From assembly GCA_022747635.1 (NCBI GenBank), contig JAKTNV010000004.1, forward strand, positions 16,864,969 to 16,928,968: a DNA stretch of 64,000 bases. Direction: 5' to 3'. The notes under the pieces are model-generated. The model searched no databases. It was given only the letters and a program-made list of their open reading frames with translations, and was not told the origin of the DNA. This document shows, one piece after another, positions 1 through 11,386 of the stretch (position 1 is the first letter of the stretch; each line of letters opens with the position of its first letter). This stretch comes from Hetaerina americana. Lineage: Eukaryota; Arthropoda; Insecta; Odonata; Calopterygidae. The translations under genes were made by a program, and so were the position numbers.

Positions 1-2940
1 ACAATAAATGATGCGAATAAAATATTTAGGGTCACTATTTATTAACCAGCCTTTGTAAAATGAAATTCGTATCGTCTCCTCGTGTAATATTTTGAATTTT
101 TGAGTAAGGAGGTGTTCATTCAGCGCCATCATTCATTGACATTTATTTTTATGTACATATCCGATAGTAGGTTCCGGTGAAGAATCTTACGAAAATCGAA
201 TTGCAGAGTTATCCACCAAATCACTCATTTGAGTGGATCAGGGCTGGATTTAGAAACTTCCCAGTAGAGGGAAAGGGGTGAGTGATAAAAGACCATTTCA
301 TTTACTGCGTCAGAAGAAGGCACTTCAATTGAGACATTAATTTCAAAAGTGTCAAAATGATGGCCATTCCTTATTTACACCAATTAAATTATGGCTATAT
401 AATAATAATTTATGGGACACCAGCAATATTACCCGCTGGCGAAACTAATTAGTTTCATTCGAAATAAACCCGATGGGATGTTGTCACCCCCTCTCTCCAT
501 ATACCTTCGGATCCGCCGCTTACTCCGCCAGATTAAACTCGATCGCGAGGCGTCACCGCATTCCAATTAAATTCCGTTTAGCCTCTGACATTACTCAAAC
601 ACAAGCGATTGAAGATCCCTCCGGAAAAAATGTCAGCAGTATAAATTTTCTTTTAGCATGAACTTACAGATTACATGTTGGTACTTTCTGCTCTATTATT
701 ATTGACAACTCAAGGATACAGGCTTTACATTCCGTATCAGGAGACCACTCCAATAATTAAATTTTCATTGCCTGCGTGTTATAGTTTTTATGCATAATAT
801 TACACCCATTAAAAATCTTTTTTCCTTGGCGACGGACGCTTTGTTTTATAATCCTTTGTAAGTCTCTGTTCAGCCGATCATGTTCAATTAATATAGCCGT
901 TTAAAGTAATTTTAATGCACCAAATTTAGAGTCTCAAATGCAAGGTAATTCCCGGAATTCGTTGAGCGTGTGGTTGCAGCTGTGACATCCATGAGTTTTT
1001 TTAGCCAACAGGTTCGCTGACACACTCTTTCCTCTCATTTTACGTTCCCAACCTACTCAAAAAAGACACACAAAACCTTTGAGAGAAAGAAGTTCTCAAT
1101 AACCTTTATTTTAAACATCTTCGAAGTCTCCACACGAATAGTCGAGCGGTCGTTACCTTAGTCGTAGCCGTTGTCTTCCCTTGTGAAACAATTTCCGTTC
1201 AGTGTAAAATAATGAAGTAACTACTCAGTAGACACAAAAAGGAGACACATGAATAAAATTCACAATGAGTACAAGGATATAGGACCAGTTGATAGAGTCT
1301 GAAATTTTTCGGAACCGGTCCGAGTGAATCGGCCGAATCCCACCCATGTCTCTCAGGAAGAGTGAGAGAGGTTGGTCGCCGAATGAGTTTGAACGCTCCC
1401 CGGTCCCTCGCCGACAGGAATTCTTTGCATTAAGTAATTTCCGACCCGGAGTCAAGGGTGTTGAATAATATTCAATTCCGTCGAAGATGGGATTTCTGCG
1501 GTGGAGTGGGATGCCTCTAGGGGGGAGTGTAAGGTGTGCGAGTAAGAGGGTGGAGCTTATAAACGTCATCCGACCAATTGAAAGGAGGCCAACGAATTTT
1601 GTTTACGTCACATGATAATTTCCCCCTCTCCTCTCGCAATACTTACGTAATTTCACATCCCGAGCGGAGTGTGTGGATTCGGGGAATTTACCAAGCAGCG
1701 ATTTTATCGGAGGATGTTGACAAAAGCAATAACCCGTCGTCTTCGAGGACCAAGAATACAATCAACACTTGTGTATGTATTTTTATGAAGTATTTGTCCA
1801 CAATTACGTCCACGCCTTCACCCTGAAACCACAGGTTTAATCCGCGGAGAATGAATTTTCTCATAGGCCACCTTCCTTCCTTTTCCTACAGTATGTATAC
1901 CTACACTTCGAGGTATTGAAATATTAGAATACTGCACGCGAAATCATTCGTGCTCCCGCAAACATGTGGTGGTGAAAGAGAGCAGTTTCACATGATACTG
2001 CAGAAAACTTTATTTTTAAACCATGCTAGAGAATGCACATCGATCAGAACGAATTTCATGAAAAACTGAATTGTTTCCATTACGGGACACCCTTATCTGT
2101 ATCGGACAATTAGTTTTCTTGAAAAATCAATTTAGTCCTCATAACATGAAATTGACGTATACAGTATCACTTGGTTGTCAAATGCACACGCATTTGCATC
2201 ACATTTATCGGGACCGGGAGAAGGAAGTTTAGTGAAAAGGATAGCATAGTTTAATTACTTAAGTTCTTACAGTTAACGAGTAGGTGATGGATGAATATAA
2301 GATATGGAATTCATTCACTTTCCATATTGACTAACGTATTTAGGTTAAATATCCTGAGATTATGTTATAGAAATTTGAATAAAATACAAAATTCGGTGAA
2401 AGGCAGCAGTTTCACCACTGGCGCTGATGTCCGAGTTGGCATCAGATCCAGGTAAAATTGAAGTTCGTGCCGGCCGCAGTACTGCGATGTGGAAGGCAAC
2501 GGGAAACCACCACACCATTCTCCCTAAAATATGCAGCCTTGCATTCAAATATAGCGAATGGGGATGGCATTAAACTATTTATGCCATCTTTTCTAAATTG
2601 CTTTCCCATTTCCACCTAAATTGCAATGAAAAAAAATGTAAGGATGGGCGTACACGGCGTTTAAATGAATTATAAAATACAGAAAACGGTTTAAAATAAG
2701 ATCAAAATACTAAGACATGCTTCACAAGTTTTCGACGTGAAGGGAAAAAATTATAGGTAAAAGAAAAGTGAAAAGGATTTGTAAGTAAATAACCACATAG
2801 CGTTTCATGAACCCACAGTAATAAAGCCAAAGACTATTTTTGATAGAAGAATAGATGCGTGTTCTGTATGATCAGTCGGTTTCTCACAAATTTATTTTAA
2901 CCAGAAAATAACAACGCTTAGATTTTTCGATACGGTTGTT
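1..2940. other. intergenic DNA, no gene recognised
   Basis: I see no conserved coding region, RNA gene or clear transposon here. Short open frames exist on both strands but none resembles a known protein or shows splice-flanked conservation. A less AT-rich stretch at about 2400-2530 contains a GGGAAACCACC-type segment that looks like part of a dispersed repeat, but I cannot assign it. Confidence 0.5.
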
Positions 2941-3060
2941 AAAATGCTTCAACGAGGTTTTGAGCCCGGGTCTCTCGAACCATGCTCGAGATGGGCCAGT
3001 GCCAAAACGCTCTACCCGTCAACTTACGCCGTCACCTCCCTAGGTCCCCCTATCCAGATA
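2941..3060 (-). repeat. tRNA-derived SINE head (fragment)
   Basis: Read on the minus strand, this has a tRNA-like A box (around TGACGGGTAGAGCG) followed about 35 nt later by a B box (GGTTCGAGAGACC), the layout of the RNA polymerase III promoter of a tRNA-derived SINE. The flanking sequence does not complete an acceptor stem, so it is not a functional tRNA. The head resembles the 19988-20255 SINE family. The 3' body is missing or too diverged to recognise. Confidence 0.55.
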
Positions 3061-3189
3061 CGTTTTGATTTTAGTAACTCTAATAAATTCTTTTGCTCAC
3101 CCCTCTGTATTGTCATTTGGTTAAACACCAAGTCATTTATTCCTCTAACCAATATCCTATCAGCTCCACTTATGACCATCAACTGATCT

Positions 3190-4970
3190 CATGAATGCTA
3201 CCTTCTGATTTTGAGATTGCTATTTGATTTGAAAATGTAAGATCCCATTTACTACGACAAGTATTTTCAGATTTAAAATTTATCATAAAATTGGTTCAAG
3301 TGCCTGTAAGCGCCACATTTGCTACAGTTAATCGACGTTGGCTTCGTTGATCACTTCGTGCTTTATATCGTGGAAATAGTAACATCGGTTATGAGTCAGA
3401 GAATATCAATATCATTTCAAAATTGAATTTCTTGCTTTGTTAGCCTAAAATATTTGCTCTCGCTAATATGTTTGTTAAGCCTTTATCAAGTTTTCATTTA
3501 ATCGCAAACAGATAAAACATACAACTGAAAGTCAGTTAACACGGTTATGGTCAAGATACTGCTGTTTACTGGATTTGAGTGAATTATGCACTCTGTGCTG
3601 GGCATCATAGCGCTTGTGCCTCGTAGCCTCGAAAGAAAGAGAGGTTTGATTTATGAGACACAATGGTCGACTGAATTGACCTCGTGTTTTGTCAACTTGA
3701 AGCCTGCATTCGTTGACATATATGTTTGTACGTCAAATGCCAGGGAGTCCGAAGACCAGGCTAACTGGCCTCCAGGGCTCGCCTGTCGGTGAGGCCACTC
3801 CTCTCCCCCGATTGCTTCTAACACATAAACATATATTTGAGTATTGAATGCATTTGCATGCGGTATTATCAACACCATTCCGCGGAATTCTGCCGCCAAC
3901 ACCATTCATCGCCTTCACTTCAACATCAACACCATTCCTCGCCTTCACTATTTCAGTAATAACATTTCACAACCAAATTTTACTGGAAAACACTACCATG
4001 CGGTAAACAAACACACTGGAGGATAAGCACTTGAAATAGTTCTTTTATTCGATGATTGTTATTGGTTAATTCTATTTGCTCATCGCATAATGATTGATCG
4101 TTGCAATGAAGGAAACTTGGCACTAGGAGGCACACGAGTCAAAGCGTAGTCCATTACCGTCAATTAAAATATTAAATACCTACACAAAAATAGCATTATT
4201 TGACAAAGACGTGAATATAAATTGAAACAATGTTCTAAAGTTTCATAATAAAGCGATTTTATAAATATTGTCTAAATCATCGAGACTTAGGCCCTGAGAT
4301 CATTACGAAAGCTATTTGCCACACCTCAAAATCTTATATTACCAGAGTAATTAAACTTGCTTTAATAAGCTCCAGAACTTTCTGCTTTCCACCTCAACCT
4401 TGTGTAACGTCTCAAGGTTCACAATGATGATTTAACAATAGGTTTGACATTAGCATCAATTACATTTTCGATGTACCTGCACTTAATGACTCATGTAACG
4501 ACCGATAAGAAAAGAAAGAGTCCCCTATCGTTAAAGTAGATGTGTTTCCATGAATAGATACGTACAAATACAGACACACACGCATGCATGCATAAATATG
4601 TATGGTATTTTTCTTTCTTCCACTGAAAACGATGCTGCGCCATCGAAACTCTTTAAAATAATGGGTGTTTACTTTTCCGTGTTTCCCGCTTGTTAAGCCT
4701 GTGTCAATTTATAATACTCGTTTGTATGCAAATGTGACCTTACCCCATATGTACATAATATATTTTAAGTCAGATTATATGACTGTAGTAGAGAAGCGGA
4801 AAGGGAAGTTCCGAGGGTGTGAGAGGGCAAATGGGTCTCAAGACAAACATTATCCTCGTACCCTTACCCAGGGCGAGATTCATATCCGTGAGCATAGAGT
4901 TGACTTACCGACACGATACCAAAATGAACAAGGCAGTTGGATTATTCCCAATGACATCGTCATCAGTTTT
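3190..4970. other. intergenic DNA with a small tandem repeat
   Basis: No gene seen. Two tandem copies of a 30-bp unit beginning CAACACCATTC lie at 3897-3926 and 3927-3956, with a third short match at 3870-3880. The rest is AT-rich sequence without recognisable features. Confidence 0.5.
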
Positions 4971-5177
4971 TCAACCCTAGGAATGGTTTACTTCAGCCCT
5001 CCATTCTACTCTATTCAATGTCAATTCCCTCAATCCCTAATACCTTCTCTGTTTTACGTACTTCTTAATTTGTCCTATGTACATGTCCCTTGGTCTTCCT
5101 CGTGGAATCTTCCCTTCTATTTTCCCTATTATTTTATTCCACATCAATCCACTGGGCCTCAATGTGTGTCCAATCTA

Positions 5178-5930
5178 CGAGGGTCATCCGGAAAGTAGTA
5201 CCCGTTCGTGCCGCATGAAGTGCTGACGACGCGAGTAGCCGCTGGACGAGGTCAGATAGCTTCAGTGGCTTGTCTGCCTTCTCTGAGCCAAGTTGCGTGA
5301 CGCTAGCATTGCCTGTGTTGTTTCTGTGATTGTTTACAATGTTTAAAAAAATTGAGAACGCCGCCAGTTGTGAAGTGAGGGCAGTGATTAAATTCCTCAA
5401 TGCAAGAAACGTTCGCCCATGTGATATTCATCGCCAATTAAAGGAGGTGTATGGAGACAATGTAATGGACGAGTCGTCTGTTCGGCGGTGGTGTCGCAAC
5501 TTCAACATGGGGAGGGGGAACACACACGACGATGAGCGTTCGGGCAGACCGTCTGTCATTACAGACCAACTGGTGAGCTCAGTTGACGAATTCGTGAGGA
5601 ACGATCGGCGCGTCACAATTGATGACATCTGTGAGCATTTTCCCAATGTTTCTCGAACAATTGTTCATGAAATTGTTAAACACCATCTGCATTATGCAAA
5701 AATTTGTGCAAGATGGGTCCCTCGCGTATCTCAATGAGCTGGCGGCGAAGGACTATGCAGCAGGAATACAGAAACTTGTCACACGTTATGACAAATGCCT
5801 TAATTTGCTTGGAGATTATGTTGAGAAGTAGTTTAAAGTATCCTCTTTCAAATAAAATTTTTTATGTTTGTTAATATTTACTTTTGTGTCTTTATTTCAC
5901 GAACGGGTACTACTTTCCGGATGACCCTCG
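5178..5930 (+). mobile_element. 753-bp mariner deletion derivative, copy 1
   Basis: Perfect 33-bp terminal inverted repeats (starting CGAGGGTCATCCGGAAAGTA) bound the element. It is flanked by TA dinucleotides (5176-5177 and 5931-5932), the target duplication of Tc1/mariner elements. It is nested in an RTE-like LINE, whose reading resumes after it. Inside is an intact N-terminal transposase frame joined, in another frame, to the transposase C-terminus ([14 protein letters not shown]...GDYVEK at about 5750-5828). The whole DDD catalytic region is therefore deleted, and the element would depend on a transposase supplied in trans. A second copy at 55312-56064, in opposite orientation, differs at a single base out of 753. 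That implies very recent mobilisation. Confidence 0.93.
5339..5737 (+). CDS. truncated mariner transposase (DNA-binding domain only)
   Basis: A 132-residue open frame from the first ATG after the left terminal repeat. Residues about 1-60 form the first helix-turn-helix region ([30 protein letters not shown]). Next come a GRP-type linker ([10 protein letters not shown]) and a second helix-turn-helix region ([20 protein letters not shown]). This is the normal order of the N-terminal DNA-binding half of a mariner transposase, which is about 345 residues long when complete. Translation stops soon after ICARWVPR, where an internal deletion joins the sequence out of frame to the C-terminal end. All three catalytic aspartates are missing, so it cannot cut DNA, but it could in principle still bind the terminal repeats. 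Whether it is expressed is unknown. The other copy encodes the identical protein. Confidence 0.8.
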   Translation: MFKKIENAASCEVRAVIKFLNARNVRPCDIHRQLKEVYGDNVMDESSVRRWCRNFNMGRGNTHDDERSGRPSVITDQLVSSVDEFVRNDRRVTIDDICEHFPNVSRTIVHEIVKHHLHYAKICARWVPRVSQ

Positions 5931-7329
5931 TATTTCTTCTTTGCCGTAGAGTTCTCCATATGATCCCATCCCGTTCTGCTCTTCTACATACTTCCTCGTT
6001 CCTTACTTTGCCTGCCCATTTAATCTTCAGCATTCTCCTCCAGCACCATGTTTCAAAGGCTTCTATTTTGCGCCGGTCGACCTTTCCAATGTTCCAAATC
6101 TCGGAATCATAGAGCGCCAGGCTCCCCACTAAAGTCTTGACGATTTGCTTCTTATTTCCAGCGTTAGGTTCTTTGAACATAGTAATTGCCTCCTTTTCAT
6201 GAATGCGTTCTTAGCTTGGGTCATTTTTCGCTTGATGTCTGTCGAACTTCTTCCATCCCATATTATGCTGCTGCCCAGGTAGATGAAGGATTCCACTTGC
6301 TCTCGCCTCACCCCTCGAATTGTGATATCTGCATTCAGCTTCTCTCTGCCACACCCAAGGAGTTTATTTTTCTTCTTGTCGATGTTCACCTGTATTATAC
6401 TATATACCCCAGCAATTGGCCCATAACACTTGCTTGCAGGTCCTCTCGCAGTTCCACCACTACTGCGATGTCATGTGCAAACCGGAGCATGATGATTTCT
6501 TCTCCATTTGCCTTGACACCTTTGATACCCAATCTAGTGTCTCTTTTATTGCCCCTTCGAGGTATTCGTTGAATATTGCTGGCGAGAGGTTGCACCCTTA
6601 TCTTACTCCTTTGTTTATTTTGGCTTATATTTTTTTTCAATTTTTCGTTTGCATTGTTGTAACCTGATTCTTGTAGAGGTTATGGATAATTCTTCCGTCG
6701 TTTTATTCCAATCCAAGCACTTCCAGTATCTTGAACATCTTTTTCTATTTGACGTTGTCAAATGCCTTCTCCAAGCCCACGAATGTCACATATAATAATG
6801 GCTTATTTACGAGTATAATTTTTTCGGCCAAAACTCTTAAGCTGAGAATTGCCACCCTTGCTCCTCCGTTTTTCCAAACTTCGAATTGGTTTTCTGAGGG
6901 GTTTCCACTTATCTTTCCTTCTATTCTTCCGCTAATTATCCCAGCAAGGATTTTCGATGCGTGACTCACCAGGCTAAATGCTCTGTGTTCTTCACAGTTA
7001 TCTGTTTTCGGCTTCCTCGGTATTGCAATCATTATTCTTTTCTCGAAGTCTTCTGGTATCTTTTCGCTGTCATAGCTATCTTTTATTATTCCATAGAGGG
7101 CATCCTTCGCTTTGACCCCGAGTTTCTTGATTATGTCTCCGTTTATTTTGTCAAATCGTGGTGCCTTGTTGTCTGTCAGGTCTGCCACGGTTCTGTCGAA
7201 TTCATATCTCAATACATGCGGACCTCAATCGTCTTTGCCTATCATGCTTTCATCTTTAATTAAGCCATCTTCTAGTGGTTTGGGAGACCCGAAATGATTC
7301 GAACTAATCTAAAACTAATCAAATACTAA

Positions 7330-7700
7330 ACTGTCGTTAACATTCAAATGATCAAAAACCAAATCCTCCATAATGAATGATGTCCTCAAACTCCCATATA
7401 ATCTCACGTCGAAAGTAGTAATACAGAGAATCCCTTCTTTATCCCCTCTTCATTCCTTTTCTTCCTTATGCCATCCGAAATTCTCTCTCGCCCAATAAGG
7501 ACCTCCCCGTGCTCCCCTATACCTCAACATTCAACATCCACCTGCCTCTCAACATCCCTTCCATCTACTTTTTCCGCCTTCGTCAACTTACTCTCTTCTC
7601 CAGCCTCACCCAGAACTTCTTTTCTTGCTACTCAATACCGATTATTTTTCCTAACCTTCTCTATGCCCACATCTCAAGAGCATTTTCACGCATATATTAG
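7330..7700 (-). mobile_element. LINE 3'-end fragment, second family
   Basis: The minus strand reads as degraded C-terminal LINE sequence: an ALEMWA-RRLGKIIG stretch, then a charged RLEKRVS-RRRKK stretch and a remnant of the GRRRIGMLDELK-type end, with several stops. The DNA is strongly pyrimidine-rich on the plus strand. It aligns by eye with the 22570-22930 and 28480-29130 fragments. It lies just beyond the end of the RTE-like copy at 7290 but in a position that does not continue it, so I treat it as a separate insertion. Confidence 0.5.
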
Positions 7701-8834
7701 TGAATTAAATAATCAAAAATCGAATAAATCAGTGTGATATATAAGTAGAAATCGGATCCTTGCAATTTCGGTCTTGATTGGAGCCTATTTCTTTCCATAT
7801 TTGGGGCTCGTGTGTGATTAAACTTGTGTGCAGTAATCTTATAGCCGGATGAGGTGCCAAATTGTTGATTCCACGGAGAAAACATTATATTGAGTGCAAA
7901 CACCTAACCTGGGCTCTGTACGTTTCCTTCATACAGTAAAACCTACCTTTTTTCAATAGACGTCTGGAAGTGCAAATGTCACTTGAACCCGTACCCCTCC
8001 CAAAATGCCTCGTATGGTGCAATTTAGATTAACGAAATTTCCACTCGAACACTAAATGATCGCCTAAAATTTAATTTTTTCCGCCGGTAATATCGGTACT
8101 TAGCATTTCCTTTATACCAAACACATAAAGTGAACGTAGGTGCTCACTGCCGTTGACATACGATCTTTTTTCGTTTGTATATGTGTCAGTTCTGTCAGAT
8201 CCATTAGCATTTATACATTGGACGCTAAGTTATTTCAACACCCACAATGATTAGACATAACTTTCTTAGACAGGACTGTTGCAGCCTAATGAAATCGGAT
8301 GAGAAACTAGCGAAAAAAAGAAAGTAAATTATGTACAGTTCATAAAACAGAAAATCCTCAGAAAATTGTAAAGAACAGCATTAATCTCGAGGATAAAATG
8401 AAAGTGATAAGAGTGGTTTGAAAATGGATAGAGTCCGTGTAACTGTGGACGTACATTTTAGTTCACAGCTTCAAAAGTTCAAAGTATGATTTTGAACATT
8501 GAAAATCATAAAAATTTCAATTTTATCTGCCATGAATCCTTCTGCGAAAAGGGCTCTCGCATTCACGGAGCGTAGCAATGGAAAAAAATAGAAAATTTAT
8601 TGCTTTATGGATTGATTCCAAGTGTTCGAGTCATATCTATCTCTCATAAACAATCATTTCTGTTAAAGGTTTAACTTTATTGGAGAACGTATCGGAAAAG
8701 ATGAGAGTAATTAATGCCTTCAAACATTCAATGCCAGTTTTCGGAATTTTAAAAGGCAGGCAACTATTATATGTCGTGTCACTTTAAATTGCCAGTGAAT
8801 CCGCAATCAATTCTAGAACCACGGTGATGAATTA
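7701..8834. other. intergenic DNA, nothing recognised
   Basis: AT-rich sequence with no supported gene, RNA or transposon between the LINE fragment and the next mariner derivative. Confidence 0.5.
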
Positions 8835-9728
8835 CAGGGTCCGTACAATAAGTATCGTGACTGGTTCGCTGTAGCCTCAACGGAGCGGTGGATGGTCCGA
8901 CCAGTCAGCTCGATATAGGGGTCGCCCACCACTCGGGCGCACTTCAGTTCAGTCGCCTCGGGGCATGCGTTGAGACAGGAGGTGGATTTTTGTGACGTGT
9001 GATTGTTTGTGGTGTCGTCGCGCCAGCATGGAGCGCACCGTTGAGCAACGCTACGCTGTGAAGTTTTGCGTTAAACTCGGGATATCCGCGTCGGAGACCC
9101 TTGAACTCATTAAATAAGCTTATGGGGATAAGCCTTAAGCCGCTCAAGATTTTTTGAGTGGCACGAAATATTTAAGAAAAGCCGGTAGCTCGTCGAAAAC
9201 GAGCACCGCGTCGGACGCCCGACGACCGCTCGAACCTATGTCAGGTGGCCAAAGTGAAAAAACTTTTGGACTCTTGACAGGCGTTAAACCATCGCCCTTA
9301 TCAGTGAGGAGACCGGCCTTTCGGTCGGAGCCGTCCACACCATTGTAATAGACGATCTTGCGATGAAGAAAGTGTGCGCGAAGCTGGTGCCGAAAGTCTT
9401 GAGTGAGGAACAAAAACTGCTGCGGATGGAAATTTCGCAAGAAGTTTTGGACTGCGTCCAGGAAGATGAAGATTGTCTTGACAACGTTATTACCTCATAG
9501 GATATCGGTTCGACTCCATCGAGGCGTATCAAGCGGAGACGGCAAAGACTCACAACAGTATTCCGGAAACCGACTTCAAGCGGGCTTTTGACAAGTGGCA
9601 GACGCGCCGAACTACAGGTGTATACATGCAGGAGGAATGTATTTTGAAGATTATTAAGTAATTGTAACGATTTCTGCAATAAATTTTGAGTTTTGGAACC
9701 AGTCCTGATACTTATTGTACGGACCCTG
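8835..9728 (+). mobile_element. 894-bp mariner deletion derivative
   Basis: The two ends are inverted repeats that start CAGGGTCCGTACAATAAGTA and match over about 32 bp apart from two or three positions. Each is flanked by TA (8833-8834 and 9729-9730). The interior holds a degraded transposase with the N-terminal half and the last C-terminal residues but without the catalytic core. It belongs to a different mariner lineage from the 753-bp copies, because the terminal repeats and protein differ. Confidence 0.9.
9028..9657 (+). pseudogene. mariner transposase remnant
   Basis: Starts MERTVEQRYAVKFCVKLGIS, typical of a mariner N-terminus, and is soon broken by a stop (ELIK-stop-AYGDK). After frame changes it continues with the second helix-turn-helix (TIALISEETGLSVGAVHTI), then AMKKVCAKLVPKVLSEEQ and QEVLDCVQEDEDCLDNVIT, which lies just before the first catalytic Asp of intact relatives. 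It then jumps to the C-terminal end (TDFKRAFDKWQTRR ... MYFEDY-stop). The catalytic core between these is deleted. There are multiple stops and frameshifts, so no functional protein is expected. Confidence 0.85.
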
Positions 9729-9730
9729 TA

Positions 9731-10194
9731 TTACACATAGGACGGGTACGAGACGGGTAATTTTAATTTTACGCGAGAAGATATTTACCTCAGAACAAGG
9801 TTATTAACCTATGGACTGGTTTTGAAGATAAATAATAAGAGTAAATAAAATTACATAAATCCAATTTCAAAGATTTTAAATGGAATAGTCAAAGCTACTT
9901 TTCCTTTAATTGATGCACGTTTTTAAAACATGTAAAGCATCCCAATCTCCTGTATGTTAAAGTTTTATTCGATTACGCTCATTTGTTTATTAAAGGCTCT
10001 TTGGAACGCATCATTACGCTAAAAAAGGCATGACTATAAATTCCTTGCAAAAACCCGATCATGATGAAGTGTAAGCTAAAAACTATTGTTTTAGAATTAC
10101 GACTCCAATGGAAAAAAAATAAAAAAAATTAGCGCCAGGAATATAGGTGATTTTTCACGTAAAGATTCCAGAAATGCACACCAAATTTACTCAA
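9731..10194. other. intergenic DNA, nothing recognised
   Basis: AT-rich sequence between a mariner derivative and a SINE. No gene or repeat supported. Confidence 0.5.
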
Positions 10195-10373
10195 AGTAGT
10201 AGTAGTATTTAGGGGAGGCGACCGACAGCTGAGGTCATTTGCGCCATAGGGGATGGACAGGAAATGATGAAGGGTGGAGAGAAACCTCTGAAAAATATTC
10301 AACACCGCCGGGATTTGAATCCGGGCCCTCTGGGTGGGAAGCCAGTACGTTAGCCCCCGCACCATCTCGACCC
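10195..10373 (-). repeat. SINE1 copy, internally deleted
   Basis: Same family as the full copies at 48191-48497 and 52077-52384, in reverse orientation. The tRNA-like head (GTCGAGATGGTGCGGGGGCT, then B box GGATTCAAATCC) is at the right end and the (CTA)n/(ACT)n tail at the left. About 130 bp of the central body is missing: the head joins directly to the GGTTTCTCTCCACCCTTCATC segment. Confidence 0.85.
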
Positions 10374-11090
10374 GCTCAATTTATTCTAAATGCTACGTGT
10401 TACATGCCAGAAAAGATAAAATTAGCTATTGTTTAATTGCACATTTTGAGCGAGTAGCACCCCTAAAGTATTAGTTTATCTCTCCAAATGGTATAGCACT
10501 TGCAGAGTGAATTTAGTAGCTACTAATAAAGGAAACGTTCACTCACATTGAACCAAAAACACTGAAAAATAAGAATCCTTAGACAAAGGCCCTCAAAAGC
10601 CAGCAATTTCTTTAACATTCAGTGAATATATGAAGTACTTAAACGAAACGGAAGAAAAATCTAGTCTAATTAAATGAAAAAGTGTTCGAAAAACATGTTC
10701 ACCTTCAGATTGTTTTCATTTTTATGGCATATTTTTCTAATTTAACCTTGAAAATATTATTTTTCAATGCGCATACATCAATTTAAAAGATTATTTTAAC
10801 TTGATATTAGGAAAGGGATATAATATGGTGAAGTAACCATTGATCAATAAACATTTTCTTCCAATCAAATTTCAGATTAATAATACGTATAGTTAAATTT
10901 ATGGTATAATCGGTTTAAAAATACTTTTGCGGCAAAATAAAAGTAAAATAGATCAAAATAACAATAAAATAGAGGAAAAAATATTATTACAACTATAAGG
11001 CCATTGATAAGAAAAGAGTTATATAGAAAATTAATTCGTCAGTTATTGATTAGGTTACTCTGCTTATGAGTATATACAAGGGTATAGTAG
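10374..11090. other. intergenic DNA, nothing recognised
   Basis: Very AT-rich spacer between two SINE1 copies. No feature supported. Confidence 0.5.
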
Positions 11091-11091
11091 T

Positions 11092-11386
11092 GTTGTAGTA
11101 GTTATCCGGGGAGGCAACCGACAGCTGAGGTCATTAGCGCTATTAGGGATGGATGGAAATGAAGAAAAGGTGGAGAGAAACCCGACGCCGGGTCTCTCTG
11201 CACCCCCGTTCTACTCTTAACGAAAGGCACCAATGGGTCCATAGCTTCACGTCCCAAACGATGGTCGGCATGTTCACTTAAAGTGGTCTCCACAAAGCAC
11301 CTCAAGTAGGGATCGGGATACCACTGAAAAATATCTGCCGTACCTAGGATCGGAACCTGGGTGGGAATCCAGTACATTAGCCACCT
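11092..11386 (-). repeat. SINE1 copy, full-length but diverged
   Basis: A reverse-orientation SINE1 with the central body present (CAAAGCACCTC, GACGCCGGGTCTC and GACAGCTGAGGTCATT segments) and an (ACTA)-type tail at the left end. The tRNA-like head at the right is eroded, which suggests an older insertion than the copies with intact target duplications. Confidence 0.8.

Larger units (their letters stand above)
4971..7290 (-). mobile_element. RTE-like LINE, degenerate 3' half, split by a mariner
   Basis: Minus-strand translation gives consecutive but frame-shifted pieces of a LINE reverse transcriptase and its C-terminal region. At 7212-6745 is the start of the RT domain, with NKAPRFDKINGDIIKKLG, IPRKPKTDNCEEHRAFSLVSHASKI and a motif-A remnant GLEKAFDNV. 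At 6640-6395 is the motif-C region, MLRFAHDIAVVV (usual FADD damaged). At 6389-6129 is FIYLGSSIIWDGRSSTDIKRK, and at 6180-5932 is ALYDSEIWNIGKVDRRKIEAF followed by CWRRMLKIKWAGKVRNEEV. This signature is shared with RTE/BovB-type elements. The element runs right to left, is 5'-truncated near 7290, and has many frameshifts and stops. A 753-bp mariner sits inside it at 5178-5930; the LINE continues on the far side to about 4971. The clade assignment rests on remembered family signatures. Confidence 0.8.

Noticed and set aside
1225..1569. 114-residue minus-strand frame
   Set aside because: No recognisable domain, low-complexity-free but unlike any family I know, and overlapped by equal-length noise frames.
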